Shown here: positions 33,404 to 41,883 of the stretch, one piece after another
How the letters are laid out: each line of letters opens with the position of its first letter
Numbering within the stretch: the first letter of the stretch is position 1
Origin: CAVZCK01 sp963773735
Lineage (GTDB): Bacteria > Pseudomonadota > Alphaproteobacteria > Rhizobiales > Rhodomicrobiaceae
DNA: 64,000 nt
Direction: 5' to 3'
Assembly: GCA_963773735.1 (NCBI GenBank)
Contig: CAVZCK010000030.1
Location: 1 to 64,000 of the forward strand
The notes under the pieces: generated by a model
Database searches by the model: none
The model's input: only the letters and a program-made list of their open reading frames with translations
Told to the model about the DNA's origin: nothing
Position numbers and translations under genes: made by a program

Positions 33404-33761
33404 TATCATCCCCCAATATCTATATATTTCTAATCACCCTCTATCGCTAGCAGGCTGAATTAACATCTGCAAGCGCGCACACACTTCCTAAGTAGCTTTC
33501 CGCTGTTCATCTGATTCGAGGCGGTTACTATTACCATTACCTTCGAGCGGGCGAATTCGTCTCAATCATCGCGATACCACTCATCCCTGGTGCGGCCACG
33601 TGCAGGGCGCGGGCCATAGCGGTTTGGGAGGGCTGAATGGCGCCGGTGCACTGGCTGGGCAGGCACAAGGCGCGCAACTCTTTCTGACAGTGCCCGCCAC
33701 GCCTTTTTTCCAACACACAATAGAAAGATCCCTTCCGACTTCCTAAAATGGAGTTTCTTCG
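33404..33761. other. Gene-free intergenic region
   Basis: 358 bases between two divergent small secreted-protein genes, AT-richer near 33420-33560. A minus-strand open frame at 33562-33804 has no recognisable product and overlaps the next gene's start. No repeat stands out. It presumably holds both promoters. Confidence 0.35.
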
Positions 33762-34334
33762 ATGCGTGTCTGTCTCCGCCGCCCGCTCGTGAGAATCTTT
33801 TCATTAGCGTTCTTCATCATTGCAGGCGCGGTTGCGCAGGCTCAGCAACCGAAGCTGGAAATGCACCGTACCGGTGTAACCGCTGACGATGGTTCGGGAT
33901 GGCATCTGGCTGTTTCGACCAAAGGCTCCTTCTCGATCCGTATGCCGATTCCGTTCAACGATTTTACGACCTACGACGCGGGCAGCAGTGAAGTGACCCA
34001 CGTCATCGGCGGCAAGAGCTCTGAGGGGATCAAGTTTAGCGCCGTTGAAACGTCAGAAACAGCAAAGACACCTGCCGACGTCGGGGCGATTCCCAAGTCT
34101 TTCTCGTCGAACCCAGCCAACAAGGTGCTTGATGTAAGCCACCAGTCCAAAGACGGCGTTGAAACGCTGTCCTTTTCTGTCAAGAACTCGGCATCGGCCG
34201 CGCACTTTCGCTACATTAGAATGAAAGGAACGCTTTACATTCTATCCATCGAATTTCCCAATGCATATCGCGAGATTGTGGCGACGGTGAAGGATAAATT
34301 CTTTGGATCCTTCAAGCTCAAGACGAAATCCTAG
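33762..34334 (+). CDS. Secreted protein of unknown function
   Basis: 190 residues with a clear signal peptide (IFSLAFFIIAGAVAQAQ). The rest looks like an alpha/beta fold with stretches such as GWHLAVSTKGSFSIRMPIPFNDFTT and VKNSASAAHFRYIRMKGTLYILSIEFP, reminiscent of small periplasmic binding or lipocalin-like proteins. I do not recognise the family. ATG 33762 has GGAG nine bases upstream. The TAG stop (34332-34334) is part of the CTAG terminus of palindromic element F. Confidence 0.7.
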   Translation: MRVCLRRPLVRIFSLAFFIIAGAVAQAQQPKLEMHRTGVTADDGSGWHLAVSTKGSFSIRMPIPFNDFTTYDAGSSEVTHVIGGKSSEGIKFSAVETSETAKTPADVGAIPKSFSSNPANKVLDVSHQSKDGVETLSFSVKNSASAAHFRYIRMKGTLYILSIEFPNAYREIVATVKDKFFGSFKLKTKS

Positions 34335-34373
34335 TGGAGCTTTTGAATTTGACATTTGAGTCCCACCTGTCGC
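34331..34373. mobile_element. Half copy of the palindromic element (F)
   Basis: CTAGTGGAGC, then TTTT, GAATTTGACATTT and a GAGTCCCACCTGTCGC-like tail, matching the left half of element A with four extra T and few changes. No right arm follows. It starts exactly at the stop codon of the upstream secreted-protein gene. Confidence 0.6.
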
Positions 34374-34404
34374 ACCGCGTGTCTTGAACCGCCGCGTTCG
34401 CCTC

Positions 34405-35205
34405 TTATGCGCCGTTGGCGTCCCGCCAGAGCGCCGCGCCGCCTTGCCAAATCAGACCCAGCGAGATGAGGAACACCAGCACATAGATAATCTTATAGAA
34501 GAATTTGACCGGCGTTACGCGCACCAGCCAGATGCCGGCAAAATTGGCCGCGACGGCGAGCGGCATCAGCGCGAGCGACACGAGAAGGCCGTGGCGGGTG
34601 AAATTGCCGAGCGCGAGATAAGGCACGACCTTCAGCCAATTCACGGCCGCGAAGAAAATCGTCCATGTGCCGACGAGTGTCAGCTTGGGCAATTGTTGCG
34701 GCAGCACATAGATCTGGAAAGGCGGTCCGCCAGCGTTCGCGAAAGCCGAGGTGAAGCCTGAGACCGCGCCCCAGAACACGCCGCTTGGCGCAGGCGGTGT
34801 CGACTGCTGGAGCTTCCGGCCAAGCCAGAGATTGAGCACGAAGGAAAGACCAATGGCGCCAACGATCATCCGAACGATCGCCTCCGGGACGAGGGCGGCG
34901 AGAAACCACGCCATCCCGACGCCGAGCGCGGCGCCCGGCAGCATCAGCCTCAGATTCCGCGCGCTCCAATCACGGCGATAGACCCAGACGGAAATCACGT
35001 CCTGAACGATGAGAATGGGCAGCAACAGCGCCGCGGCTTCGAACGGCGGCAGCACCAGCGCGACAAGCGGCGTGGCGATCGTGCCGAAACCGGCAAATCC
35101 GCCTTTGGACAGGCCAAGCGCGATGACGGCCGGAACGACGGCGGCAAGGAAATAGGGGTCGGTGAGCAAGCGTCTAAGTTCCTGGCAGGGCAGGCCGGCC
35201 TTCAC
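34405..35205 (-). CDS. TauE/SafE-family (TSUP) sulfite/anion exporter-like permease
   Basis: 266-residue membrane protein with about eight helices and the TSUP opening IALGLSKGGFAGFGTIATPLVALVLPP. A second-half motif FTSAFANAGGPPFQIYVLPQQLPK mirrors it. Members export sulfite, sulfoacetate or related organosulfur anions; the substrate here is unknown. Frame intact. GTG 35205 is the longest start; TTG 35169 lies just before LTDPYFLAA, matches the usual family start and has AGGA upstream. No sulfur gene is adjacent. Confidence 0.83.
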   Translation of the reverse strand: MKAGLPCQELRRLLTDPYFLAAVVPAVIALGLSKGGFAGFGTIATPLVALVLPPFEAAALLLPILIVQDVISVWVYRRDWSARNLRLMLPGAALGVGMAWFLAALVPEAIVRMIVGAIGLSFVLNLWLGRKLQQSTPPAPSGVFWGAVSGFTSAFANAGGPPFQIYVLPQQLPKLTLVGTWTIFFAAVNWLKVVPYLALGNFTRHGLLVSLALMPLAVAANFAGIWLVRVTPVKFFYKIIYVLVFLISLGLIWQGGAALWRDANGA

Positions 35206-35557
35206 TGCCGCTCGTGCGGGCAGCAGGCGGCGCGGCGCTCAGGCGCAGGAATTCAGCAGTCGGCGTCCGTTGAAGAAGCGCCCCCATCCGCCTTCCGTCA
35301 GATTTTTCCATAGAGGTCCCAATCCTTGCGCAGCCGGCAGAGGATAGAGACCTGGCGTTCAGGGTTCAAGGGACGGTTCGCCGGCCAGGTCCAATTGCGG
35401 CGAGGCAGGAAAGCGCGTTTTCTCCGCATCACTTGACCGGCGCGGCCATCGTCTGGAATACGGCCTCCCGTCGAGGCGGCACCAGATCGCATTCGTCTCC
35501 ACCCGGCTTTCCGACTATAATTGTAAAGCATCGGACAATTTTCGGTGGGGGAAGCTC
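35206..35557. other. Gene-free intergenic region
   Basis: 352 bases between the divergent TSUP permease and slipin genes. A 43-codon minus-strand frame from ATG 35429 (ending near 35298) is the only small candidate, and its product has no recognisable features. Nothing else stands out. Confidence 0.35.
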
Positions 35558-36328
35558 ATGGCATCGTGGTACGTCGCAATCATTGGCTTGGTCGTATTGC
35601 TCGCGGTCAGCGGCTTTCGCATCGCTCAGGAATATCAGCGCGGCGTCGTCTTCCGTCTCGGCCGTCTTTCCTCGGTAAAGGGCCCTGGTCTTTATTGGAT
35701 CATCCCGCTCATCGACTGGCAGCGACGGGTCGACATCCGCACCGTCACGGAGGAGGTCGAACAGCAGGAAACGATCACCAAGGACAGCGTGACCGTCAAG
35801 GTCAACGCCGTGCTTTGGTACCGGATCATCGATCCAGCCAAGGCGATCGTCGCCATCGAAAATTTTCGCGCCGCCGTCTATCAAATCGCGCTCACCAGCC
35901 TGCGCAACATTATCGGCCAGCATGTGCTCGATGAAGTCCTGAAGGAGCGGAATAAGATCAACGAAACGCTTCAAAGGATCGTCGACGAAACGACCATTAG
36001 CTGGGGCATCAAGGTCGAGCTGGTGGAAATGAAGGACGTCGAGATCCCCGAGGCGATGCAGCGCGCCATGGCAAAGGAGGCCGAGGCGGTCCGTGAGAAG
36101 CGGGCCCGGCTGGTCAAGGCCTCGGCGGAATCGGAGGCGGCGCAGCAGCTCTCGCTCGCGGCGCAGCAGATGATGGTCAACCCCGCGGCACTGGAGTTGC
36201 GCCGGATGCAGATGGTCACCGAAATCGGCGCGGAAAATAACACGAGCACCATCATTCTGATGCCGGCCGAGATGGTTTCAATGGCGGGTAAGGTTATCGG
36301 ACTGGCCGGCGACAAGACCGGTGGCTGA
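35558..36328 (+). CDS. Slipin / stomatin-like SPFH-domain membrane protein
   Basis: 256 residues: one N-terminal membrane segment (YVAIIGLVVLLAVSGF), then the band-7/SPFH domain (QRGVVFRLGRLSSVKGPGLYWIIPLIDWQRRVDIRT, split into DIRTVTEEVEQQETITKDSV and later parts) and a C-terminal helical region (EAMQRAMAKEAEAVREKRAR). It matches the prokaryotic stomatin (slipin) group, which forms oligomers in membrane microdomains. The NfeD partner often found next to slipins is absent. ATG 35558 follows GGGGGAAG. Frame intact. Confidence 0.9.
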   Translation: MASWYVAIIGLVVLLAVSGFRIAQEYQRGVVFRLGRLSSVKGPGLYWIIPLIDWQRRVDIRTVTEEVEQQETITKDSVTVKVNAVLWYRIIDPAKAIVAIENFRAAVYQIALTSLRNIIGQHVLDEVLKERNKINETLQRIVDETTISWGIKVELVEMKDVEIPEAMQRAMAKEAEAVREKRARLVKASAESEAAQQLSLAAQQMMVNPAALELRRMQMVTEIGAENNTSTIILMPAEMVSMAGKVIGLAGDKTGG

Positions 36329-36633
36329 TACGCCGGGACGCGCCGCATCCGGACAATGGCAAATTTAGCTGTGTAATGCGCTCGCCGCCGCATTACACGC
36401 TTCAGCGAAATCGCCAATTCGCTGCCTTCGTTCGAAGCGGCTTTGGCCCATCGGCCTTGCCGCGAACAAGGGCTCCTTTCATGAGAGGGCCGCCGGGATC
36501 GAGGGTCGCTTTCCCGCGCCGGATCTCAAAGATCACATGGGATCTCGCAAGATGCCGAATCAGCAGCGCACCGATAAATCGCTGCGCTGCGTCCGGAACA
36601 ATTCCGGCTGCTGCCGTCCCTTGCGACCCTGTT
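36329..36633. other. Gene-free intergenic region
   Basis: 305 bases between the convergent slipin and csaA genes. A minus-strand open frame here lacks a ribosome site and a recognisable product. No strong terminator hairpin was seen. Confidence 0.35.
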
Positions 36634-36990
36634 TTAAAACAGCTTGCCGCCATCCGGGACCGGTCGTGTCGGGCCGATCAGCACGACCTCGCCATTCTCA
36701 TCGGGGAAGCCGAGCGTGAGCACCTCCGACATGAATTTGCCGATCTGGCGCGGGGGGAAATTGACCACGGCCGCGACCTGCCGGCCCTTGAGCGAGTCCA
36801 GCGTGTAGTGCTTTGTGATCTGCGCCGAGCTCTTCTTGACGCCGATCTCAGGCCCGAAGTCGATCCAGACCTTGAAAGCCGGCTTGCGAGCCTCCGGAAA
36901 GGGCTGGGCATCGACGATGGTGCCGACGCGAATGTCGACAGCCTCGAAATCGGCATAGCCGATGATGGCGCCCGGCTTCGTCTCCGTCAT
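36634..36990 (-). CDS. csaA: CsaA-like tRNA-binding-domain protein
   Basis: About 118 residues, essentially one OB-fold EMAP/tRNA-binding domain as in Bacillus CsaA, a secretion-related chaperone that can bind tRNA. Signs are YADFEAVDIRVGTIVDAQPFPEARKPAFK and the C-terminal NFPPRQIGKFMSEVLTLGF with GEVVLIGPTRPVPDGGKLF. ATG 36990 has AGGTGG upstream. It lies just downstream of a TetR regulator gene whose frame runs into it. Confidence 0.9.
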   Translation of the reverse strand: MTETKPGAIIGYADFEAVDIRVGTIVDAQPFPEARKPAFKVWIDFGPEIGVKKSSAQITKHYTLDSLKGRQVAAVVNFPPRQIGKFMSEVLTLGFPDENGEVVLIGPTRPVPDGGKLF

Positions 36991-37738
36991 CGTTTCGACC
37001 ACCACCTAGATCGCCGGCGCCGGGCCTGGACCCGGCGCTTCCGTTCGACTGACCGGGAGCGGGCGATTCCAGCCCCGTGGTTTGATCATCCGGCTGCGCT
37101 TCGCCGCTGGGCGTTGTTGTCCTCGAAGGGATGAGGCTGGCGCAGAACCGCATGGCCGCGGCGCCGAAATCGTCGACGCGCTGCAGGAAGCGCTCGCCGC
37201 GCCGCAAGCGGCCGTCGAGCGCCGCCATGGTCCGGGCGAGGCCCGGATCGTCGTCGTCGAGCCAGATCTCGAAGACCCGGCCATAAAGGGCCATCAGGCC
37301 GGGAATGCGAAGTGCGCCGCGCGAGCCTTCGGCGTCGATACCGGCGGCCGCCAGCATCCAATAGAGCGAGCGCGCGGCAACGCCGAGCTGAGGCAGGCTC
37401 TCGCCGGGATGAAATCGCAAATCGTCCCGAATCCGCGCCAGTCCGGCCTTGTAAGGCTGCATCAGCTCGAAGCGCGTCATCAGCACGTCGAATAGCCGGT
37501 CCCTCATGGCAAGGTCCGTATCCGCGGGATTGGCCTTGGCGAGCACGGCGTCGTCGATCAGGCGCGTATAGGCGGCAAGAATATCGGACTTCGAGGAGAA
37601 GTCCTTGCGGAACTCGGTCAGGCTGACGCCGGCCTGCCGCGCGATCTTGTCGAGGCTCAGACCGCGCCAGCCTTCGGTCGCAGCAAGCCGCAGCGCGGCA
37701 TCGATGATTTTTCCGCGGGTCGTTGTCAGATCCAGCAT
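36848..37738 (-). CDS. TetR-family transcriptional regulator (C-terminus uncertain)
   Basis: N-terminal helix-turn-helix of the TetR type (TRGKIIDAALRLAATEGWRGLSLDKIARQAGVSLTEFRKDF, here read across residues 7-47) and a helical ligand domain with some COQ9-like flavour (RFELMQPYKAGLARIRDDL). ATG 37738 follows AAGGAG. As written the frame runs 143 bases into csaA, and that part is an out-of-frame copy of csaA coding. An indel near 37010-37130 would instead end it at 37006, just before csaA. I expect the true protein to be about 240 residues. Ligand unknown. Confidence 0.78.
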   Translation of the reverse strand: MLDLTTTRGKIIDAALRLAATEGWRGLSLDKIARQAGVSLTEFRKDFSSKSDILAAYTRLIDDAVLAKANPADTDLAMRDRLFDVLMTRFELMQPYKAGLARIRDDLRFHPGESLPQLGVAARSLYWMLAAAGIDAEGSRGALRIPGLMALYGRVFEIWLDDDDPGLARTMAALDGRLRRGERFLQRVDDFGAAAMRFCASLIPSRTTTPSGEAQPDDQTTGLESPAPGQSNGSAGSRPGAGDLGGGRNDDGDEAGRHHRLCRFRGCRHSRRHHRRCPALSGGSQAGFQGLDRLRA

Positions 37739-37797
37739 GGCTCGCTCCTTGGCTGAGAGTGCGGATCACGTCGCAAAACACTTAATGGCTTATGCGC

Positions 37798-38376
37798 CTA
37801 AGTGGAAGGCCCGAGCGACCGAAAGCCGCCGCCCAGTTCACGATGCCGCCCGAACCTCGTCATCAGCGCCTCAAGGCGCTTGTCGAAGATGCCGCGTTCG
37901 CGCAGATGGCGGACGGTATTGACGACGTAGTCGATGTTCCTGCCCGAGCGGCCGCGGCCGCGCCGGACCAGCCATTCCTGCTTCTCAAGCGGCAGATCGC
38001 CGGCATATTGGCGGTGCGTGCGGTTGACAATATAGCTAAGCGCGCGGACGTCCTCATGCGGATGCCCGATCAGCGCCACGCGGCGCCAGCTCGGGCGGTA
38101 GACATTGTTCGTCAGCTCGCGGCGGCGCAAATAGTTGAGCGTCGGCCGAGCGTGTCTGCCCGGAACGTGGAAGGCGATGCCCTCGCATATCCCGCCGGCG
38201 TCGAGGCCCAGGACCAGGCCGGGTCGAAATGGCGTGCCGCGATGCACATGCGAATAAAGGCAAAGCGCGCGGTGAGCCCCGTGCAAAATGGCGTGGGCGG
38301 ATCGGTCGTAGGCAAACCCCGGCCGCCACATCAGCGAGCCATAGGCGAACACCCAAAGTCCATCGTCCTTGCTCAC
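37798..38376 (-). CDS. Gamma-glutamylcyclotransferase (ChaC-like)
   Basis: About 192 residues. ChaC enzymes cleave the gamma-glutamyl unit, typically of glutathione, to 5-oxoproline. The nucleotide-free beta-barrel opening WVFAYGSLMWRPGF, the region CLYSHVHRGTPFRPGLVLGLD and the NRTHRQYAGDLPLEKQ segment match the family. The start is GTG 38376, whose GTGA overlaps the TGA stop of tyrC. In the sequence as given a one-base indel in tyrC makes the two genes appear fused; see tyrC. Confidence 0.85.
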   Translation of the reverse strand: MSKDDGLWVFAYGSLMWRPGFAYDRSAHAILHGAHRALCLYSHVHRGTPFRPGLVLGLDAGGICEGIAFHVPGRHARPTLNYLRRRELTNNVYRPSWRRVALIGHPHEDVRALSYIVNRTHRQYAGDLPLEKQEWLVRRGRGRSGRNIDYVVNTVRHLRERGIFDKRLEALMTRFGRHRELGGGFRSLGPST

Positions 38377-39318
38377 GCCGTCTTCTTCCCGGCGGACGCG
38401 GCCCCGTGGGGACGGCCGAAATCGGGAGCGGAGCGTTTCCTGGCCGGCCTCGATGATGCCGCGGCGGATTTCCCGCGTGCGCGTAAACAGCTCGAACAGC
38501 GCATCGCCGTCGCCCCAGCGTATGGCGCGCTGAAGTGCGGTCAGATCCTCGACGAAGCGGCCGAGCATTTCGAGCACGGCATCCTTATTGTTGAGAAAGA
38601 CATCGCGCCACATGGTCGGGTCGGACGCCGCGATGCGCGTGAAATCGCGAAAGCCGCCGGCGGAGAATTTGATGACTTCCTTTGCCGTCACCTTTTCCAG
38701 ATCGGAAGCCGTGCCGACGATATTGTAGGCGATCAGATGCGGCACATGGCTGGTGATGGCAAGCACCAGATCATGATGCTCCGGCGTCATGACCTCGACC
38801 ATCGAGCCGCAGTCCTCCCAGAACCGCGTCAGTCTGGCGACGGCTTCGGGCGAAGCATCCGGCGGCGGCGTCAGGATGCACCAGCGCCCGTCGAACAGCT
38901 CGGCGAAACCGGATTCCGGGCCGGAATACTCCGTGCCGGCGATCGGATGGCCGGGAATGAAATGCACGCCTTCAGGGATATGCGGGCCGACGTCACGGAC
39001 GACGGCGCTCTTGACCGAGCCAGCATCGGTCACGATAGCGCCGTCTCTGAGTGCCGGATGGATTGCCGTCGCGATGGCGCCAAAAGCGCCGACCGGCGTG
39101 CACAGCATGACGAGATCGGCGCCGGCAACGGCCTTGGCTGGATCGGCGAAGACGGCATCGCACAGCTTCAGGCGTTCGGCTGTGTGCAAAGTCGCCTCGG
39201 ACTTTGCATTGCCGGTGATGCGCTTGGCCAGCTTGCCGCGCCGGATCGCATGGGCGAGCGACGACCCGATAAGCCCGAGCCCGATCAGCGCCACATGCTC
39301 GAATTGCGCGCTAGCCAC
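38373..39318 (-). CDS. tyrC: Prephenate/arogenate dehydrogenase (frameshifted near 38440)
   Basis: NAD(P)-dependent oxidative decarboxylase of tyrosine synthesis, about 315 residues. Rossmann motif ALIGLGLIGSSLAHAIRR, then DAGSVKSAVV and FIPGHPIAGTEYSGPESGF, and the helical dimer domain. After AGQET the given frame continues into the gamma-glutamylcyclotransferase. One base away it reads SAPDFGRPHG and ends at TGA 38373-38375, the usual C-terminus of this family. GTG 39318 is the start. It overlaps the end of hisC, so hisC-tyrC-chaC look cotranscribed. Confidence 0.88.
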
Positions 39319-40429
39319 GGGCGAGGCGCTCCCTTGGCGAAATCGCGTAGCGCATCGACGACGGCGCGGTTTTCCTCGGCGAGCCCGACCGTGAGGCGCA
39401 ACCCTTGCGGAATCCCATAATTTTCAAGGCGCCGGAGAATAATGCGCCGGCTCGCCAGAAATTCGTCGGCGTCGGCGGCCGTCCGGCCTTTCTCATCCGC
39501 AAAATGCACCAGCAGAAAGTTCGCCGCGCTCTCGGTCACCGTAAAACCAAGCGCCCGGATCTCGCGCGCCAGCCAATCCAGCGATTCGGCGTTGTGCGCC
39601 TTGGCACGCTCGATATGCTCCTGGTCGTCGAGCGCCGCCACGGCCGCTGCCATGCTGGGACCGGCGAGATTGAACGGCCCGCGAATCTGGTTGAGGACGG
39701 CCGCGATTTCCGTGGGGCAATAGACCCAGCCAACCCGCGCGCTGGCAAGGCCGTAGATCTTCGAAAAGGTCCGCGTCATCACAGTATTTGGCGTGGTCGC
39801 GACAAGCTCGATCCCGGCTTCATAGTCATTGCGGTTGACATATTCGGCATAGGCGCCGTCGAGGACCAAGAGGACATTTTCGGGCAAGCAGCGGCGCAAC
39901 CTGCGGATCTCGTCGAAGCGCGAGATAGGTGCCAGTCGGGTTGTTCGGATTGGCGATGAATACGGCCCGCGTGCGTGGCGTCACGCGCTGCAGGATCGCA
40001 TCGACATCGGTCGCGGAAATCCCGCTCCGGCGCGACGACCGGCTTCGCCCCGGCCGCCAGAATGACAATCTTGTATACAAGAAAGCCGTGCTCGGTGAAA
40101 ATCGCCTCGTCGCCCGGTCCCAGATAGCCCTGCGCCAGCAGATGGAACAGCTCATCCGAGCCGCAACCGCAGACGATATGATCGGGGTTCAGCCCGTAAA
40201 ACCGGCCGAGCGCCAGACGCAGCGCCGTTGCCGACCCATCCGGATAGCGATCGAGATGGTCGGCTGCTTCCTTGAATGCCGCCAAAGCCTTCGAACTCGG
40301 CCCAAGCGGCGTTTCATTCGAGGATAGCTTCATGACCGGCCCGGTCCCCGGCAGCTTGCTGCGGCCGGGGACATAGGGGTTGATCTCGAACACCCCTGGT
40401 CTCGGCTGCGGCCGTTGGGCGAGCGACAC
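39285..40429 (-). CDS. hisC: Histidinol-phosphate / aromatic aminotransferase (frameshifted)
   Basis: PLP aminotransferase of about 380 residues. Signs are MKLSSNETPLGPSSKA, the FIANPNNPTGTYL segment, the Asp-x-x-Tyr DGAYAEY, and the PLP lysine in TRTFSKIYGLASARVGW. Breaks near 40020 and 39910. Its place before tyrC suggests it may act on imidazole-acetol phosphate and on aromatic precursors. GTG 40429 follows AAGGAG at six bases. The stop at 39285 overlaps the tyrC start by 34 bases. Confidence 0.9.
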
Positions 40430-40503
40430 TTTGATCTCCTTAACCCTTGCGCGCTAGGCTCCTATAAAGGACCGCGCGCGACAGCGGGAACTCATAGGAT
40501 CGG

Positions 40504-40638
40504 ATGCGCCAGATTGCAAAGAAAAGATTGACTTTGACGGCTGACTCCCTAGCTAACGCCCAGGCGCTGCACGAAAACTGGGCAGCCTGCCGCACCACGC
40601 CGGACCCGCGCGAAGCCGATGGCACCGGATATCGATAG
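40504..40638 (+). CDS. Possible 44-residue small ORF upstream of metX
   Basis: ATG 40504 to TAG 40638, ending nine bases before the metX GTG. The latter two thirds have a GC-rich third codon position as in real genes here. The product (starting MRQIAKKRLTLTADSLANAQ) has no recognisable motif and no hydrophobic stretch. It could be a leader peptide, a small protein or chance. I saw no strong ribosome site. Confidence 0.25.
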   Translation: MRQIAKKRLTLTADSLANAQALHENWAACRTTPDPREADGTGYR

Positions 40639-40647
40639 GGGGCTTCA

Positions 40648-41883
40648 GTGTATATGGCGCAGATAGCCAAGGCGCAAAGCGGGATTGCCGAATTTTCCGC
40701 GGATGAGCCGCTCCCATTGGATAGCGGCGCCACGCTCGCACCCTACAACATCGCCTATCAGACCTACGGCACGCTCAATGCGGATAGGTCCAACGTCATC
40801 CTCATCTGCCACGCGCTGACCGGCGATCAATATGTGCTGGGCCCTCACCCGGTCACGCATAAGCCCGGCTGGTGGGAGACGGTCATCGGGCCAGGCAAGC
40901 CGGTGGACACGGACCGCTATTTCGTCATCTGCCCGAATGTCCTCGGCGCCTGTATGGGCTCGACCGGGCCGGCGTCGCTCAATCCGCTGACTGGCAAGCC
41001 CTACGGCCTCGATTTTCCGGTGATCACCATCGGCGATATGGTCCGCGCCCAGGCAAGGCTGATCGAGCGGCTCGGCATTCGCGACCTGTTCTGCGTGATC
41101 GGCGGCTCGATGGGCGGCATGCAGGTGCTGGAATGGGCGGCAAGCTATGGCGAGAAAGTCTTCTCCGCCGTGCCTATCGCGACCGCGCCGCGCCATTCTT
41201 CGCAGAATATCGCCTTCCACGAGGTCGGCCGCCAGGCGGTGATGGCCGATCCGGACTGGCGGCACGGGCGCTATCTCGATGAGGGCGTGGCGCCGCGCAA
41301 GGGGCTTTCGGTCGCCCGCATGGCCGCGCACATCACCTACCTGTCGTCCAAGGCGCTGCACGAGAAATTCGGCCGCAAGCTGCAGGACCGCGACGCGCTG
41401 ACTTTCGGCTTCGACGCCGATTTCCAGGTCGAGAGCTATCTGCGCCATCAGGGCTCGACCTTCGTCGACCGGTTCGACGCCAATTCCTATCTCTACATCA
41501 CGCGGGCGATGGACTATTTCGATCTCGCGGCCGATCATGGCGGCACGCTCGCCAAGGCGTTCCAGGGGGTGAAGACGCGCTTCTGCGTGATTTCCTTCAC
41601 CAGCGACTGGCTCTATCCCACACGCGACAGCCGGGAGATCGTGCGCGCGCTCAATTCGGTCGCTGCCAATGTTAGCTTCGTCGAGATCGAATCCGACAAG
41701 GGCCATGACGCTTTTCTGCTGCACGAGCCGGAGCTGTTCGACGCCATTTCCGGCTTCCTGAACGCGGCCGCCGATGCGCCGCGGACTGGTTCCGCCCCGC
41801 CAAAAAGCCCTGGCGAGTGCTTAACCCCGTGCGCGCGCTCAAAGAGACGCCGACAATTCCGGCCCGCGTCGATCATCTGCTGA
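40648..41883 (+). CDS. metX: Homoserine O-acetyltransferase
   Basis: Alpha/beta-hydrolase that acylates homoserine in methionine synthesis. The opening ILICHALTGDQYVLGPHP, the PVITIGDMVRAQ segment, the nucleophile elbow GGSMGGMQVLEW, the Asp in FTSDWLYP and the His in DKGHDAFLL give a full catalytic set. GTG 40648 lies five bases after AGGGGG. The frame runs 67 bases past the metW start, so the last 25 or so residues may be misframed. Divergent from hisC. I looked for a SAM-II-like riboswitch in the 218-base gap and did not find one. Confidence 0.93.
   Translation: MYMAQIAKAQSGIAEFSADEPLPLDSGATLAPYNIAYQTYGTLNADRSNVILICHALTGDQYVLGPHPVTHKPGWWETVIGPGKPVDTDRYFVICPNVLGACMGSTGPASLNPLTGKPYGLDFPVITIGDMVRAQARLIERLGIRDLFCVIGGSMGGMQVLEWAASYGEKVFSAVPIATAPRHSSQNIAFHEVGRQAVMADPDWRHGRYLDEGVAPRKGLSVARMAAHITYLSSKALHEKFGRKLQDRDALTFGFDADFQVESYLRHQGSTFVDRFDANSYLYITRAMDYFDLAADHGGTLAKAFQGVKTRFCVISFTSDWLYPTRDSREIVRALNSVAANVSFVEIESDKGHDAFLLHEPELFDAISGFLNAAADAPRTGSAPPKSPGECLTPCARSKRRRQFRPASIIC

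Noticed and set aside
33562..33804. Minus-strand frame of 80 codons between two small secreted-protein genes
   Set aside because: It overlaps the start of the better supported plus-strand gene and has no product features.
32807..34400. tRNA-anchored genomic island
   Set aside because: No integrase, no duplicated tRNA 3' end and only small secreted-protein genes follow the tRNA.
35298..35531. Small minus-strand frame upstream of the TSUP permease
   Set aside because: 43-77 codons without recognisable features or a convincing ribosome site; not strong enough to annotate.
37792..39420. Plus-strand open frame of 542 codons
   Set aside because: Antisense to tyrC and the gamma-glutamylcyclotransferase; the product has no family features.
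40430..40647. SAM-II or alphaproteobacterial SAM riboswitch before metX
   Set aside because: I looked for the GTGATTT...GCTAAA-type core and did not find it; a covariance-model search (Infernal with the SAM-II models) would be decisive.
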